Shown: piece after piece, positions 36,257 to 44,950 of the stretch
Position numbering within the stretch: the first letter of the stretch is position 1
Layout: every line of letters begins with the position of its first letter
Assembly (NCBI GenBank): GCA_025359205.1
Contig: JANYHD010000010.1
Location: 88,167 to 152,166, forward strand
Reading direction: 5' to 3'
Source of the DNA: Gammaproteobacteria bacterium
GTDB lineage: Bacteria > Pseudomonadota > Gammaproteobacteria > Steroidobacterales > Steroidobacteraceae
DNA length: 64,000 bases
Notes under the pieces: generated by a model
Databases searched by the model: none
What the model saw: only the letters and a program-made list of their open reading frames with translations
Told to the model about the DNA's origin: nothing
Program-made: the position numbers and the translations under genes

Positions 36257-37993
36257 ATGCGCAATCGACGATCAATAAAGATACTGATGGCACTGGCGGC
36301 GGCCGGGTTTACCGCAGCCATGGCCGCGAGCGCTGCCACGCCGGCCGCCGCGCCTGCTGCTGCGCCTGCCGCCGCCGCTGACGCAATCGTGAGCGATTTC
36401 GTGTACGGCGACCTGGCGCTCACTCCAGTGGCCGCGACGGCTGCCGGCTACCACGTGCACGACCAGCGCCGGCTCGACGGCCTCTGGGATGACTACAGCG
36501 TTGCGGGCATCGCCAAGGCGCGCCGCTTCAACGAGGAGCTGCTGCGCCGTCTCGATGCCTTGAATGGGGCCACACTCGATGCGGAACGTGCCGCTGACCT
36601 CGAGATCGTGCGCGACAACGTCAACCTTAATCTGCTCGAGATCGATCGCATCCGCGATTACCGCCACAACCCGACCATCTACGTCGAGCTGGTCGGCAAC
36701 GGCCTCTACAACCCCTACGTGCTCGATTACGCGCCACTTGAGGAGCGCTACCGCCACATCATCCACCGCCTGCAGGGCATCCCGGCGCTGATGGCACAGG
36801 CACGGGCGAACCTGCGCGACGCACCTGAAGTGTGGAATCGCGTGGCGCGCGAGGAGAACGACGGCAACATCGAACTCGCCGACAAGACGCTGCGTGCGGC
36901 CGCGCCGCCGGCGCTGGCGGGCGAGTACGCCAAGGCCGCCGCGCCCGCGCTGGCTTCACTCCGCGATTTCAACAAGTACCTGGCCGAGAGGTTGTCCGCG
37001 CACACCAGCGACTGGCGGCTCGGCAAGGATAATTACGAGCGCAAATGCCGCTACGTGCTGCACACCGACCGCACTTCCGAGCAGCTGCTGGCGGCGGCGG
37101 AGGCTGACCTGGAAGCGACACGCGCGGAGATGGCGCGCCTCGCGGCGCCGCGCAGCGTCGAGGAGGCGCTCGCCGAGGTGGCGAGCGAGCACGCGACGCC
37201 GGCCACCTACATGGACGAGGTTCGCAAGACGCTGGCTGAGGCGACCGCCTTCGTACGGCAGAAAGACCTGCTGACGCTCGCTTCCGACAGCAATCTCGCG
37301 GTCATCGACACGCCGGTGTTCATGCGTGGCATCTACGGTGTCGGCGGCTTCAATCCCGCGCCGGCGCTCGAGCCGCAGCTGGGCGCGTTCTACTGGATGA
37401 CGCCGATCCCGGCCGACTGGCCGCAGGCGCGGATCGATTCGAAGCTGCGCGAGTACAACCGCTATGGCCTGCAGCAGCTCACAATCCATGAGGCGATGCC
37501 CGGTCACTATGTGCAGGCCGAGTACGCCAATCGCATCGAGCCGCGCGCGCGGCGGGTGCTGCGCGCGATCTGGGGCAATGGGCCCTACGTCGAGGGCTGG
37601 GCTTTCTACACGCAGAAGATGATGACCGACGAGGGTTACCTCGACAACAGCAAAGCGCTGCGCCTCGCGCTGCTCAAGCAGGTGCTGCGCGCGGAGGCCA
37701 ACACCGTCCTCGACATCCGCTTGCAGACCATGGACATGACCGACCAGCAGGCACTCGATCTGATGATCAAGCAGACCTTCCAGGAGCGCGAGGAAGCCAC
37801 CGCGAAACTGCAGCGCGCGCAGCTCTCCTCATGCCAGCTGGACATGTACTACGCGGGCTTCAAGGGCTGGTACGCGGTGCGTGATCACTACCAGCAGCGC
37901 CACCCGCAGGACTTTTCGCTCAAGCGCTTCCATGAGCAGGCGCTGAACGAGGGCGCGGTGCCGCTGCCCGCGCTCGATCGGCTGTTGCAGTAG
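36257..37993 (+). CDS. DUF885 family protein, exported, metallopeptidase-like
   Basis: A 578-residue protein with a signal peptide and an Ala/Pro tract (about 25-45), then the DUF885 domain. The motif LTIHEAMPGHYVQ (about 408-420) gives an HExxxGH-type zinc site, and YVEGWAFYTQKMM supplies a further Glu, as in carboxypeptidase Taq-like peptidases. Function is inferred as peptidase; the family is uncharacterised here. A G-rich ribosome site lies before the ATG. Confidence 0.86.
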   Translation: MRNRRSIKILMALAAAGFTAAMAASAATPAAAPAAAPAAAADAIVSDFVYGDLALTPVAATAAGYHVHDQRRLDGLWDDYSVAGIAKARRFNEELLRRLDALNGATLDAERAADLEIVRDNVNLNLLEIDRIRDYRHNPTIYVELVGNGLYNPYVLDYAPLEERYRHIIHRLQGIPALMAQARANLRDAPEVWNRVAREENDGNIELADKTLRAAAPPALAGEYAKAAAPALASLRDFNKYLAERLSAHTSDWRLGKDNYERKCRYVLHTDRTSEQLLAAAEADLEATRAEMARLAAPRSVEEALAEVASEHATPATYMDEVRKTLAEATAFVRQKDLLTLASDSNLAVIDTPVFMRGIYGVGGFNPAPALEPQLGAFYWMTPIPADWPQARIDSKLREYNRYGLQQLTIHEAMPGHYVQAEYANRIEPRARRVLRAIWGNGPYVEGWAFYTQKMMTDEGYLDNSKALRLALLKQVLRAEANTVLDIRLQTMDMTDQQALDLMIKQTFQEREEATAKLQRAQLSSCQLDMYYAGFKGWYAVRDHYQQRHPQDFSLKRFHEQALNEGAVPLPALDRLLQ

Positions 37994-37994
37994 C

Positions 37995-38384
37995 ATGCGC
38001 AGAGTCACGATCACCCGGATCAAGGTGCACGCCGACAGGCGCGGCGCGGTGTTCGAGCCGCTCGAGCCGCAGCTATTGGCAGGCTGGCGCAACGTGCACG
38101 CCGTGATCACCGAGCCCGGTGCGGTGCGCGGCAATCACCGCCACCTGCGTGGCACGGAGCTGACCGCGGTGTACGGCGAGGCGCTGGTGCGCTACCGCGA
38201 CGGTGAGGCGACGCGCGAAGCGCTGGTGCCCGAGGGCGAAGTGTGGCGCTTCGAGTTTCCGCCCGGCGTGCCGCACGCATTCAAAAATACCGGCACGCGC
38301 CCGTTCGTGCTGGTCTCCTTTAATACCGAGCTGCACAACCAAGCCGCGCCCGATGCGGAGCTAGTGGAGCTGTTTCCCGCCTAG
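37995..38384 (+). CDS. Cupin-fold protein
   Basis: A 129-residue single-domain cupin. The metal site signature appears in NHRHLRGTEL (two His) and FPPGVPHAFKNTG (His), with ELTAVYGEALVRYRDG between. Such cupins resemble sugar isomerase/epimerase WbbL/WxcM-like proteins, but the activity is not readable. It starts one base after the DUF885 stop. Confidence 0.8.
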   Translation: MRRVTITRIKVHADRRGAVFEPLEPQLLAGWRNVHAVITEPGAVRGNHRHLRGTELTAVYGEALVRYRDGEATREALVPEGEVWRFEFPPGVPHAFKNTGTRPFVLVSFNTELHNQAAPDAELVELFPA

Positions 38385-38389
38385 GGCCG

Positions 38390-38410
38390 ACTCGCCGCCC
38401 GCAGGCGAGT
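38390..38410 (+). terminator. Hairpin after the cupin gene
   Basis: ACTCGCC (38390-38396) pairs with GGCGAGT (38404-38410) around a 7-base loop, 5 bases past the cupin stop. No T-run, so termination is uncertain. Confidence 0.35.
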
Positions 38411-38478
38411 TCTCAGAGTTGCGCGACTGGGCGCTGGAGCCAGACTGGAAGGCCTGGGATGCACAGATCGTGGCCGGG

Positions 38479-38505
38479 CCGCTCGAACGCGTTGTTGGGC
38501 GTCAG
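38479..38505 (-). mobile_element. attC-like half-site (R''/L'' side)
   Basis: Read on the minus strand: GCCCAAC (38500-38494, RYYYAAC), a 5-base spacer, then GTTCGAGCGG (38488-38479), an R''-L'' arrangement, 43 bases after the stop of the membrane-protein gene. No R' box follows within the next 100 bases, so the site is incomplete. Its 27 bases are an imperfect inverted copy of 39007-39033, including the GTCAG extension. Confidence 0.55.
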
Positions 38506-38542
38506 CATTCTGGGGCCGTCTCCAGCGCCACGCTTCTTACTC

Positions 38543-38926
38543 TTAAGCCTGGCTGCGCGGGAACCTGATGACGAGATAGACCATCAGCAATGCGCTGCCG
38601 AGCACGCCGAACGCCGACATGGCCAGGATCGGGTCGAGTGCTTCCTGGAAGAGACCGCCGTAGAACAGCAGCAGGCCGGTCCCCATGACTAGCGCGGAGA
38701 GTTGGTGCAGGTAAAACTGCACATTCGCCACGAGCCGATTGTCGGCTGCGACCCACAGCTTGTGAATGAGGCCGTAGATGAACGACAGCACGAAACCGAC
38801 GAGCAGGATGTGCGCGTGACCGACGAGTTGCCCGTGGTTCTTCGAGGCCGCCATGTAGATGCCCACACATATACCGACAACGGCGTAGACGAGTGCGCAC
38901 AACAGGAATTTTCGATCGAACTTCAT
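38543..38926 (-). CDS. Small four-helix membrane protein with conserved-looking histidines, likely cassette gene
   Basis: A 127-residue protein with four predicted helices (about 7-27, 38-59, 73-91 and 100-121). His residues 31, 37, 39, 55 and 74 cluster around helices 2-3; GHAHILLVGFVLSFIYGLIH recalls heme-bearing helices of the heme-copper oxidase/NnrS type, so heme binding is possible but unproven. GGAGG lies before the ATG. It is flanked by attC-like sequences on both sides in the same orientation, so it looks like a captured integron cassette. Confidence 0.78.
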   Translation of the reverse strand: MKFDRKFLLCALVYAVVGICVGIYMAASKNHGQLVGHAHILLVGFVLSFIYGLIHKLWVAADNRLVANVQFYLHQLSALVMGTGLLLFYGGLFQEALDPILAMSAFGVLGSALLMVYLVIRFPRSQA

Positions 38927-39011
38927 AGTGCCTCCGGTTTGTGATAGTTCATCTTAGCGCGCCATCGCGCAGATCAGCACGGCTACGGTTGGTTGGCGCC
39001 GTATATCTGAC

Positions 39012-39095
39012 GCCTAACGCTCGCGTTGAGCGGCCGGCCGCACGCGCTTCAAGCGCGCGGACGGCGACCCGGTCCGCCCAAACGCGTAGTTAAAC
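39012..39095 (-). mobile_element. attC-like integron recombination site
   Basis: Read on the minus strand: R'' GTTTAAC (39095-39089), 5-base spacer, L'' GTTTGGGCGG, an imperfect palindromic centre, L' CCGCTCAAC, 6-base spacer, R' GTTAGGC (39018-39012). R'' fits RYYYAAC and R' fits GTTRRRY. L'' has one extra base relative to L', as expected of an attC in this direction. The 84-base length is normal. It begins 9 bases after a short Sel1-like ORF. No integrase gene is in the window. Confidence 0.68.
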
Positions 39096-39104
39096 CTCAC
39101 GTTC

Positions 39105-39278
39105 CTACACATTCAGCCCTCTCGACAACCGAGCGGCCTCATGTCGACCTGCCTCGGTAATGTAGCGAGTGCGCCTTGCCCCTGGAAGGTAGCGACGAGC
39201 CCGATCCGTGGCGCGCCTTACGCCACGGCCAGTGAGCAGGCGGCTGGCAATCTCAACATAGGCGTCCCCGCCTTCCAT
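39105..39278 (-). pseudogene. Sel1/TPR-like ORF fragment, probable cassette gene remnant
   Basis: A 57-residue frame from ATG 39278; the frame is open to 39326 with LRKPRLEYAWYRRAADMEGG. The sequence GDAYVEIASRLLTGRGVRRA resembles a Sel1-type repeat and ITEAGRHEAARLSRGLNV a repeat-protein end. Its TAG is 9 bases before the attC-like site in the same orientation, as in integron cassettes. The 5' part seems lost, cut by the 3' end of the molybdo-enzyme region. A complete tiny gene is less likely. Confidence 0.42.
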
Positions 39279-39347
39279 ATCAGCTGCACGACGGTACCAG
39301 GCGTACTCGAGCCGCGGCTTTCGCAGTCAGGGGATCGTCGCAATTGC

Positions 39348-41384
39348 TCAGGCTGCCGCCGCGTCGGTCACTTCGACGCGTGCGTCGTTGAAGCAGGCGC
39401 CGCCGGCGAGGTCGGCCTTGTGCGTGGGCGCAAGCGCCGAGACGGTCTGGCCGTTGCGGCTGGTGCGCAGCCAGGCGCCCTTCTCGGAACACACCACGCC
39501 CGGCCGCACGGCGGTGGTGACGCACAGCGGCAGGTAAACCTCGCCGAGCTCGTTCCACATCCGCACCAAGCTTCCGTCCGACAAATTGCGGCCCGCGGCG
39601 TCCGCCGGATGCATCTCAAGCACGGGCGTCGCATCGTTGACCGCGAGCCCGCCAAAGGTCGAGGTGATGCGCTTGTCCGAGGCCGGCGTGATCAGCGTCA
39701 GCGGGAAATTGGAACCGAGCGGCCGGAAGCCTGGTAACGCCGCACCATAGCGCTCCGCCAACAGTGCGGACTGCAGTTCGACCTTGCCACTGGGCGTGGC
39801 TGGCCACACGTTGCCAAACAGCACCGGCTCGGCGCCCTGGTATTCCATGCTGAGCGCATTATCCAGGGGTAGTTCGCTGCCACGCAGGCCCTGCATGCGC
39901 GGATCGGCGCTGTCCACGGCGTCGTCGATGAGCTGGGCATCGCTGGCCGTGAATTCCGGCCCGCTGTAGCCGAAGCGCGCGGCAAGGCGGCGGAAGATTT
40001 CGGTGTTGGGCAACGCCTCGGCCACCGGCGCGATCACCGGTTCAGCGCGCTGCAGGTACTGTTGGCCGTAGGCCGCGTACAGATCGGCGTATTCAAAGTG
40101 GCTGCAGGCCGGTAGCACGATGTCCGCGTACTGCATGCTGTCGGTCATCGCGATGTCGATGCCAACGGTGAACAGGTCGGCGCGGGCCAGCGCCCGCTTC
40201 ATGCGATTCTGGTCGGGATGCACGATAAGCGGATTGTGGTTGTAGATGAAGATGGCGTCGATCGGCGGCGCAAGTTTGGGATCGAGCAGCGCGCTGCTGA
40301 CATCGAGGATGTTCAGCAACCGCGTGCCCTGCGGTGCGAGGTCGGGCCGCGTCAGCGGATCGGAAGTGGTCGGATAGGCATTGCCCGCAGCCGCGATCAG
40401 GCCGCCGCCGGGCACGCCGAACTTGCCGGCGAGCGCCGGGAGCGCGGCGATCGCGCGGATGCCCGCGCCGCCGTTCTGGTTGCGCTCCAGGCCATTGCCC
40501 CAGGCGATCACCGCGGGCGAGGCCTCGCGGTACCACTGCGCCAGCAAGCGGATGTCCTCGAGCGCAACTCCGCACACCTCTGCGGCGCGTTCGGCCGGAT
40601 ACTCGCGCGCCACCGCCATGTAAGCCTCGAACCCGAGCACATGCGCGTCGATGAATGCGCGATCGAGCCCGCCCATGCGCTCGAGTTCACCGGCGATCGC
40701 GAATGCCAGCACGACGTCGGTCCCCGGGCGCACCGCGAGGAACAGCTGCGCCTGCTCGGCCGCCTTGATGCGCCGCGGATCGATCACCACCAGCTTCGCG
40801 CCGTTGCGCTTGGCCATGTTGATCTGCCGCATGAGATGCAGGTTGCAGGCGGTGGCGTTGTTGCCCCAGATGATGATCAGCTTGGCCAGGCTCGCTTGCT
40901 GGAGCGGTGTGCCGGGCACCTCGCCGAAGGTGCCGGTGTAGGCCTCGGTGCGGATGCCACCGCACAAGGCGCTGCGGTGCAGCTGCGTCGCGCCCAGCTT
41001 GTGGAAGAAGCGCGCAGACATGGAATCGCTCGCCAGCATGCCCTGCGGTCCCGCGTAGTTGAGCGGCATCACAGCCTGCGGCCCATGCCGTGCGATGACC
41101 GCGGACACGCGCTCGTGGATCACATCGAGCGCTGCGTCCCACGAGATGCGCCTGAATGTGCCCGCGCCCTTCGGGCCGCTGCGCTGCAGCGGAAAGCGCA
41201 GGCGATTCGGGCCATGCACGAAATCCGGGTAGTAGCGCGCCACCTTGGCGCAGATCGCGCCGTGCGTGATCGGGTTGACCTTCGAGCCGCGCACGCTGAT
41301 CACCTGCTCGTCGGCGACCGTCACCGTCAGGCTGCAGGTGTCGGGGCAGTCGAGCGGACAGACACTGGGCTTCTCGGTCGTCAC
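39348..41384 (-). CDS. Molybdopterin (bis-MGD) oxidoreductase, DMSO reductase family
   Basis: A 678-residue Mo/W enzyme. The N-terminal [4Fe-4S] site is CPLDCPDTC followed by GAICAK; then RLRFPLQRSGPKGAGTFRRI, SARFFHKLGATQLHRSALCG and WGNNATACNLHLMRQI, and a C-terminal molybdopterin dinucleotide-binding domain (about 560-670). There is no Tat leader, so it looks cytoplasmic. GTG at 41384 overlaps the cytochrome stop (GTGA). Substrate unknown; formate-dehydrogenase-like or S/N-oxide enzymes are options. Confidence 0.88.
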   Translation of the reverse strand: MTTEKPSVCPLDCPDTCSLTVTVADEQVISVRGSKVNPITHGAICAKVARYYPDFVHGPNRLRFPLQRSGPKGAGTFRRISWDAALDVIHERVSAVIARHGPQAVMPLNYAGPQGMLASDSMSARFFHKLGATQLHRSALCGGIRTEAYTGTFGEVPGTPLQQASLAKLIIIWGNNATACNLHLMRQINMAKRNGAKLVVIDPRRIKAAEQAQLFLAVRPGTDVVLAFAIAGELERMGGLDRAFIDAHVLGFEAYMAVAREYPAERAAEVCGVALEDIRLLAQWYREASPAVIAWGNGLERNQNGGAGIRAIAALPALAGKFGVPGGGLIAAAGNAYPTTSDPLTRPDLAPQGTRLLNILDVSSALLDPKLAPPIDAIFIYNHNPLIVHPDQNRMKRALARADLFTVGIDIAMTDSMQYADIVLPACSHFEYADLYAAYGQQYLQRAEPVIAPVAEALPNTEIFRRLAARFGYSGPEFTASDAQLIDDAVDSADPRMQGLRGSELPLDNALSMEYQGAEPVLFGNVWPATPSGKVELQSALLAERYGAALPGFRPLGSNFPLTLITPASDKRITSTFGGLAVNDATPVLEMHPADAAGRNLSDGSLVRMWNELGEVYLPLCVTTAVRPGVVCSEKGAWLRTSRNGQTVSALAPTHKADLAGGACFNDARVEVTDAAAA

Positions 41385-42358
41385 GGGGACTCCAGCGAGG
41401 CCGCGTAGGCGGCAGCGTCGATCATATCGCCAATCTGCAGGTTCGCGACGACCATGCGCATCAACGCGCCGTTGGCGCCCGCACGCGCACCGCTCTTGAA
41501 GGCCACGAGCTGGCGCAGCAGGTAAGTCGGCGAGCGCCCGGCAAGCCGCGGAATGACGGCGGTGCCCTGCAGCTGATCGCCGTGGCAAGTGATGCAGGGC
41601 GGCGCCGCAGTGACGCCGCCACCGCGCGCCAGCAGCCGGCCGCGTGCGAGGCTGTCGGGCGGCACGTAAGCCGTGTACATGAGGTTGTCGTCGCGGTGCT
41701 CGTGGCGCTCCGCGTCGGGCGCAAATTCCACGAGGCGCTCGCCGAGCAGCTCATCGCCCGCGCCCGCAACGGCAGCGTACACCCAGCCGACCACGCGCGA
41801 GCGCGGCACGCGCGAGCGCTCGAGCACACGCACGTGCGAACTGAAATGCTGCTGCGAAAAGTAGGCGGCCGCAGTGGCTACTTCCGCGTCGCTGGCATGC
41901 AGCGCCTCCTGCATCATGCGATCGCTCGGCCGGTATGCGCCGGGCGCGGCGCTGCGGCGCGCGCCGCTTTTCATGTCTGCGACCTGGCGGATGATGTAGG
42001 CGGCCGGGAGTCCCGCGAGCGACGCGTTCTCCGGACGGCCCTGTCCCGAGGGCGTGTGGCAGAAGCCGCAGGCATAGACGTCGGGCGCGCGGCCGCGCGT
42101 CACCACGGGCGGCATCGGCGCGTGCGATTGTGGAAACCAGTCGGGCGCGGAGTACATGTCGCTGAGCTGTGCCTCGGTGTAGCTGAGGCGACTTTGCGGC
42201 ACGTGCAATGGTTTCCGCTTGTCGAAGGGCGACGGGTTCGCCGGCGCCGGCGGCAGCAGCGGGTAGAGCCACGACGGGGCAGCGAATGGATCGGCCTGGG
42301 CTACTGCGGCACAGCATGCGGCACAGCATGCGAGCACAATGATCAGCGCGCGGAACAT
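41381..42358 (-). CDS. Di-heme c-type cytochrome
   Basis: A 325-residue exported cytochrome with a signal peptide (MFRALIIVLACCAACCAA; a 12-base tandem duplication at 42306-42329 encodes the repeated CCAA) and two heme c motifs, CGFCH (about 96) and CITCH (about 245), each in a class I-like domain with a late Met candidate. It is an electron acceptor or donor, coupled to the molybdo-enzyme gene. ATG at 42358 is preferred to a GTG 12 bases upstream. Confidence 0.88.
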   Translation of the reverse strand: MFRALIIVLACCAACCAAVAQADPFAAPSWLYPLLPPAPANPSPFDKRKPLHVPQSRLSYTEAQLSDMYSAPDWFPQSHAPMPPVVTRGRAPDVYACGFCHTPSGQGRPENASLAGLPAAYIIRQVADMKSGARRSAAPGAYRPSDRMMQEALHASDAEVATAAAYFSQQHFSSHVRVLERSRVPRSRVVGWVYAAVAGAGDELLGERLVEFAPDAERHEHRDDNLMYTAYVPPDSLARGRLLARGGGVTAAPPCITCHGDQLQGTAVIPRLAGRSPTYLLRQLVAFKSGARAGANGALMRMVVANLQIGDMIDAAAYAASLESP

Positions 42359-42385
42359 GGGCAGTGGCACTCGGCTGGTGCTGTC

Positions 42386-43408
42386 TCAGGTCCGAGCCGG
42401 TGGGGACGCCAACGCCGCAGCCAGGAACGGCAGGCTGACATCCATGCGGTAGTCGACGCTCGAGTGGTTGTCCGGAAACTCCTCGTAGCAATGCGGGACG
42501 CCCGCGCGCTCCAGCGCGCGCCGTAGGCGGCGTGCGCCGTAGACGAGGTTGAACTGGTCGACATTGCCGCAGTCGATGTACAGCGCGCGCAGCGCCTTGA
42601 GGGCGGCACCGCGCGTCTGCACCATGTTGACCGGATCCCACTTCGCAAAGTTGGCCCAGCGCTCAGGGATGATCTCGGCCGTCTCCAAATCGAGCGGCAA
42701 GCGCAGCCCGAGGTACGAGGCCGGGTCCGGGTCGTAGCTCGCGCACATGCCGAGCATCTCGAGGTGCTCCACGTCGTCGTCCTTCACCTTGGGACGAGCG
42801 TAGAACTCATCGAGCCAGGCCTTGATGCCGCCGGCGCGCGCAAACGCGCGCAGCGAACGCACCAATGCCGGCAGGTAGCACAGCTCGAAACCCATATCGC
42901 CGGAATGGCAGGCCGCGGCGGCCCAGAAATCCGGATGGAGCATGGCGTGCACGATCGAGCCGTAACCACCGGAACTCTTGCCGAACACCCCACGTTGGCC
43001 CTGGCCGCCGCAACCGAACTCGCGTTCGACGCGGGGCACCATCTCAGTGATCAGGAAGTCCGCCCACGGACCTGTGGCCGCGCTATTGATGTACTGGTTG
43101 CCGCCGAGCCGGGTGTAGCAGTCCGGAAACGCCACCACGACTGGCGGCATCGCGCCCGTGCCGATCAGTCGATCGAGCCGCTCGGGCACGTTCTCGCCGA
43201 AATTCTTCCAGTTGGTGTGGGCCGGGCCGCCGGCGGTGTAGCCGACCAGGTCAACGAGCAGAGGCACGCCGGCACCGCTGTGGCCGCTGGGCACATAGAC
43301 ATCGATGATGCGCCTGGCAGGGTCGCCGAGCAGGTTCGCGCCGAGCAGCGCGCTCTCCAACGTCAGGCGATGGACGGTTCCCGCAGTGCTGGTCGGCTCA
43401 CGGCGCAT
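42386..43408 (-). CDS. Alpha/beta-hydrolase, putative esterase (esterase D-like)
   Basis: A 340-residue soluble hydrolase. The nucleophile elbow is FGKSSGGYGS (G-x-S-x-G); VDVYVPSGHSG-like start, DLVGYTAGGPAHTNWKNFGE oxyanion region, and late PDNHSSVDYRMDVSLPFL with the likely His. It resembles the putative esterase family of antigen-85/esterase D. No signal peptide. It is between the cytochrome and ctaE on the same strand; a link to either is not evident. Confidence 0.82.
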   Translation of the reverse strand: MRREPTSTAGTVHRLTLESALLGANLLGDPARRIIDVYVPSGHSGAGVPLLVDLVGYTAGGPAHTNWKNFGENVPERLDRLIGTGAMPPVVVAFPDCYTRLGGNQYINSAATGPWADFLITEMVPRVEREFGCGGQGQRGVFGKSSGGYGSIVHAMLHPDFWAAAACHSGDMGFELCYLPALVRSLRAFARAGGIKAWLDEFYARPKVKDDDVEHLEMLGMCASYDPDPASYLGLRLPLDLETAEIIPERWANFAKWDPVNMVQTRGAALKALRALYIDCGNVDQFNLVYGARRLRRALERAGVPHCYEEFPDNHSSVDYRMDVSLPFLAAALASPPART

Positions 43409-43420
43409 GCCGCCGTCCGG

Positions 43421-44311
43421 CTAGATCCAGTAAACGAAGATGAACAGGCCGAGCCACACCACGTCGACGAAGTGCCAGTACCAGGCCACGGCCTCGAAGC
43501 CGAAGTGCCGCGTTGGCGTGAAGTGTCCACGGAGCGTGCGCAGCCAGATGATCGTCAGCATGATTGCGCCGATCGTCACGTGCAGGCCGTGGAAGCCGGT
43601 GAGCATGAAGAAGGTCGAGCCGTAGATGCCGGTGGAAAGCTGCAGGCCCTTGTGCATGTAGGCCTCGCCGTATTCCTTCGCCTGGAGCGACACGAACAGG
43701 AAACCCAGCAGGAAGGTCAGCGCAAGGAAAACCTTCAGCACGGTCCGATTGCCCGCCTTGAGCGCATGGTGGGCGATCGTGACGGTGATGCCCGAGGTGA
43801 GCAGGATCGCGGTGTTCAACGCCGGTACGCCAAAGGCCGGGATCACTTCGAAACTGCCATCCGCGCGCGGGCCCAGATGCGCCGGGCCATTGGTCGGCCA
43901 GGCAGCGTCGTAGTTCTGCCAGAGGAAGATCTTGTCGAAGACCTTTACGCCCTCGCCGCCGATCCACGGCACGGAGAGCGTGCGCGAGTAGAACAGCGCG
44001 CCGAAGAACGCGGCGAAGAACATGACCTCGGAGAAGATGAACCAGATCATCCCCATGCGAAATGACCGGTCGACGTCCAGGTTGTAGACGCCCTGCTGGT
44101 TCTCACCGATGACCGTGCGGAACCAGCCGACGAACATCACCGCGAGCAGCGTCAGGCCAAGCGCGAACATTTCCGGCCCGAACCACTCGTTCAGCCAGGC
44201 GGCGACGCCGAGCATGGTGGTGAACAGCGCCACCGAGCCGATGATCGGCCAGGGCGTGCCGTGCGGCAGGTAGTACTTGCTGGAATCGGGCGGGGCGTGT
44301 GACTGCGACAT
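43421..44311 (-). CDS. ctaE: Cytochrome c oxidase subunit III
   Basis: A 296-residue membrane protein with seven helices, including FRMGMIWFIFSEVMFFAAFF, the conserved Glu region of subunit III, and FMLTGFHGLHVTIGAIML near the end. The loop insertion after helix 3 (SVPWIGGEGVKVFDKIFLWQ) is normal for this branch. Last structural gene of the ctaC-ctaD-ctaG-ctaE operon, ending 12 bases before the esterase start. Confidence 0.94.
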   Translation of the reverse strand: MSQSHAPPDSSKYYLPHGTPWPIIGSVALFTTMLGVAAWLNEWFGPEMFALGLTLLAVMFVGWFRTVIGENQQGVYNLDVDRSFRMGMIWFIFSEVMFFAAFFGALFYSRTLSVPWIGGEGVKVFDKIFLWQNYDAAWPTNGPAHLGPRADGSFEVIPAFGVPALNTAILLTSGITVTIAHHALKAGNRTVLKVFLALTFLLGFLFVSLQAKEYGEAYMHKGLQLSTGIYGSTFFMLTGFHGLHVTIGAIMLTIIWLRTLRGHFTPTRHFGFEAVAWYWHFVDVVWLGLFIFVYWI

Positions 44312-44335
44312 GATGGTTTCCTGGTTTACCGGTCT

Positions 44336-44950
44336 TTAGCGGGCGGCGACGCGCAGCGCCGTGTCGTAAAAGGTGTAGCTGAGCGTAACGCGATCGACGT
44401 ACACGGGCAGTGCGCGGTCGATGAAAAAGCGCACCGGCAGCACACGCTGCTCGCCAGTCTTAAAGGCTTGCGGCGAAAAGCAGAAACACTGCGTCTTGTG
44501 GAACCAGCTCGCGGCTTCGCCCGGCGCGATGTTGGGTACGGCCTGCGCCACAGTATCGTGGCCGGTGAGGTTGCGCGCCACGAAGCGCGCTTCGTAGAGC
44601 TGGCCGGGGTGCACCTGGAGCGATGCCTGCACGGGGCGGAATTCCCAGTTGCCGACGGTGGGAAGATTCGCCATGAATTCCACGGTGACGGTGCGCGACT
44701 CGTCGGCGCCGATGGCAACCGGGGCGTTCGCCGCGTTTGCGGCGGTGATCGGTGCGATGGCTTCGGACAGCAGCTTCTGATCGCCGAAGCCCGTCACCTG
44801 GCAGAGCACGCGGTACAGCGGCACGAGCGCGAAGCCGAAGGCGAAACTGCCGGCGACGAATAGCCACAGCTTGCCGGTGAGCGAGCGGTTCTGGCGTCGC
44901 AGCGTGAGCGCGTCGTTCATCCCTGGCTCGTTGGCTGCGGGCTCCTTCAC
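44336..44950 (-). CDS. ctaG: CtaG/Cox11-type copper chaperone
   Basis: A 204-residue membrane-anchored copper chaperone that loads CuB. One helix (about 25-45), then the periplasmic domain with [16 protein letters not shown], the C-F-C copper site, and [11 protein letters not shown] at the end. GTG at 44950 overlaps the small protein stop (GTGA); an ATG at 44920 is the alternative. Confidence 0.93.
   Translation of the reverse strand: MKEPAANEPGMNDALTLRRQNRSLTGKLWLFVAGSFAFGFALVPLYRVLCQVTGFGDQKLLSEAIAPITAANAANAPVAIGADESRTVTVEFMANLPTVGNWEFRPVQASLQVHPGQLYEARFVARNLTGHDTVAQAVPNIAPGEAASWFHKTQCFCFSPQAFKTGEQRVLPVRFFIDRALPVYVDRVTLSYTFYDTALRVAAR

Noticed and set aside
38386..38568. Plus-strand coding-like stretch (SELRDWALEPDWKAWDAQIV)
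   Set aside because: It looks like protein but has no start codon or ribosome site and overlaps the attC half-site; perhaps a gene scrap, not enough to annotate.
42306..42329. 12-base tandem duplication
   Set aside because: It lies in the cytochrome signal peptide and simply repeats CCAA; no wider repeat structure.
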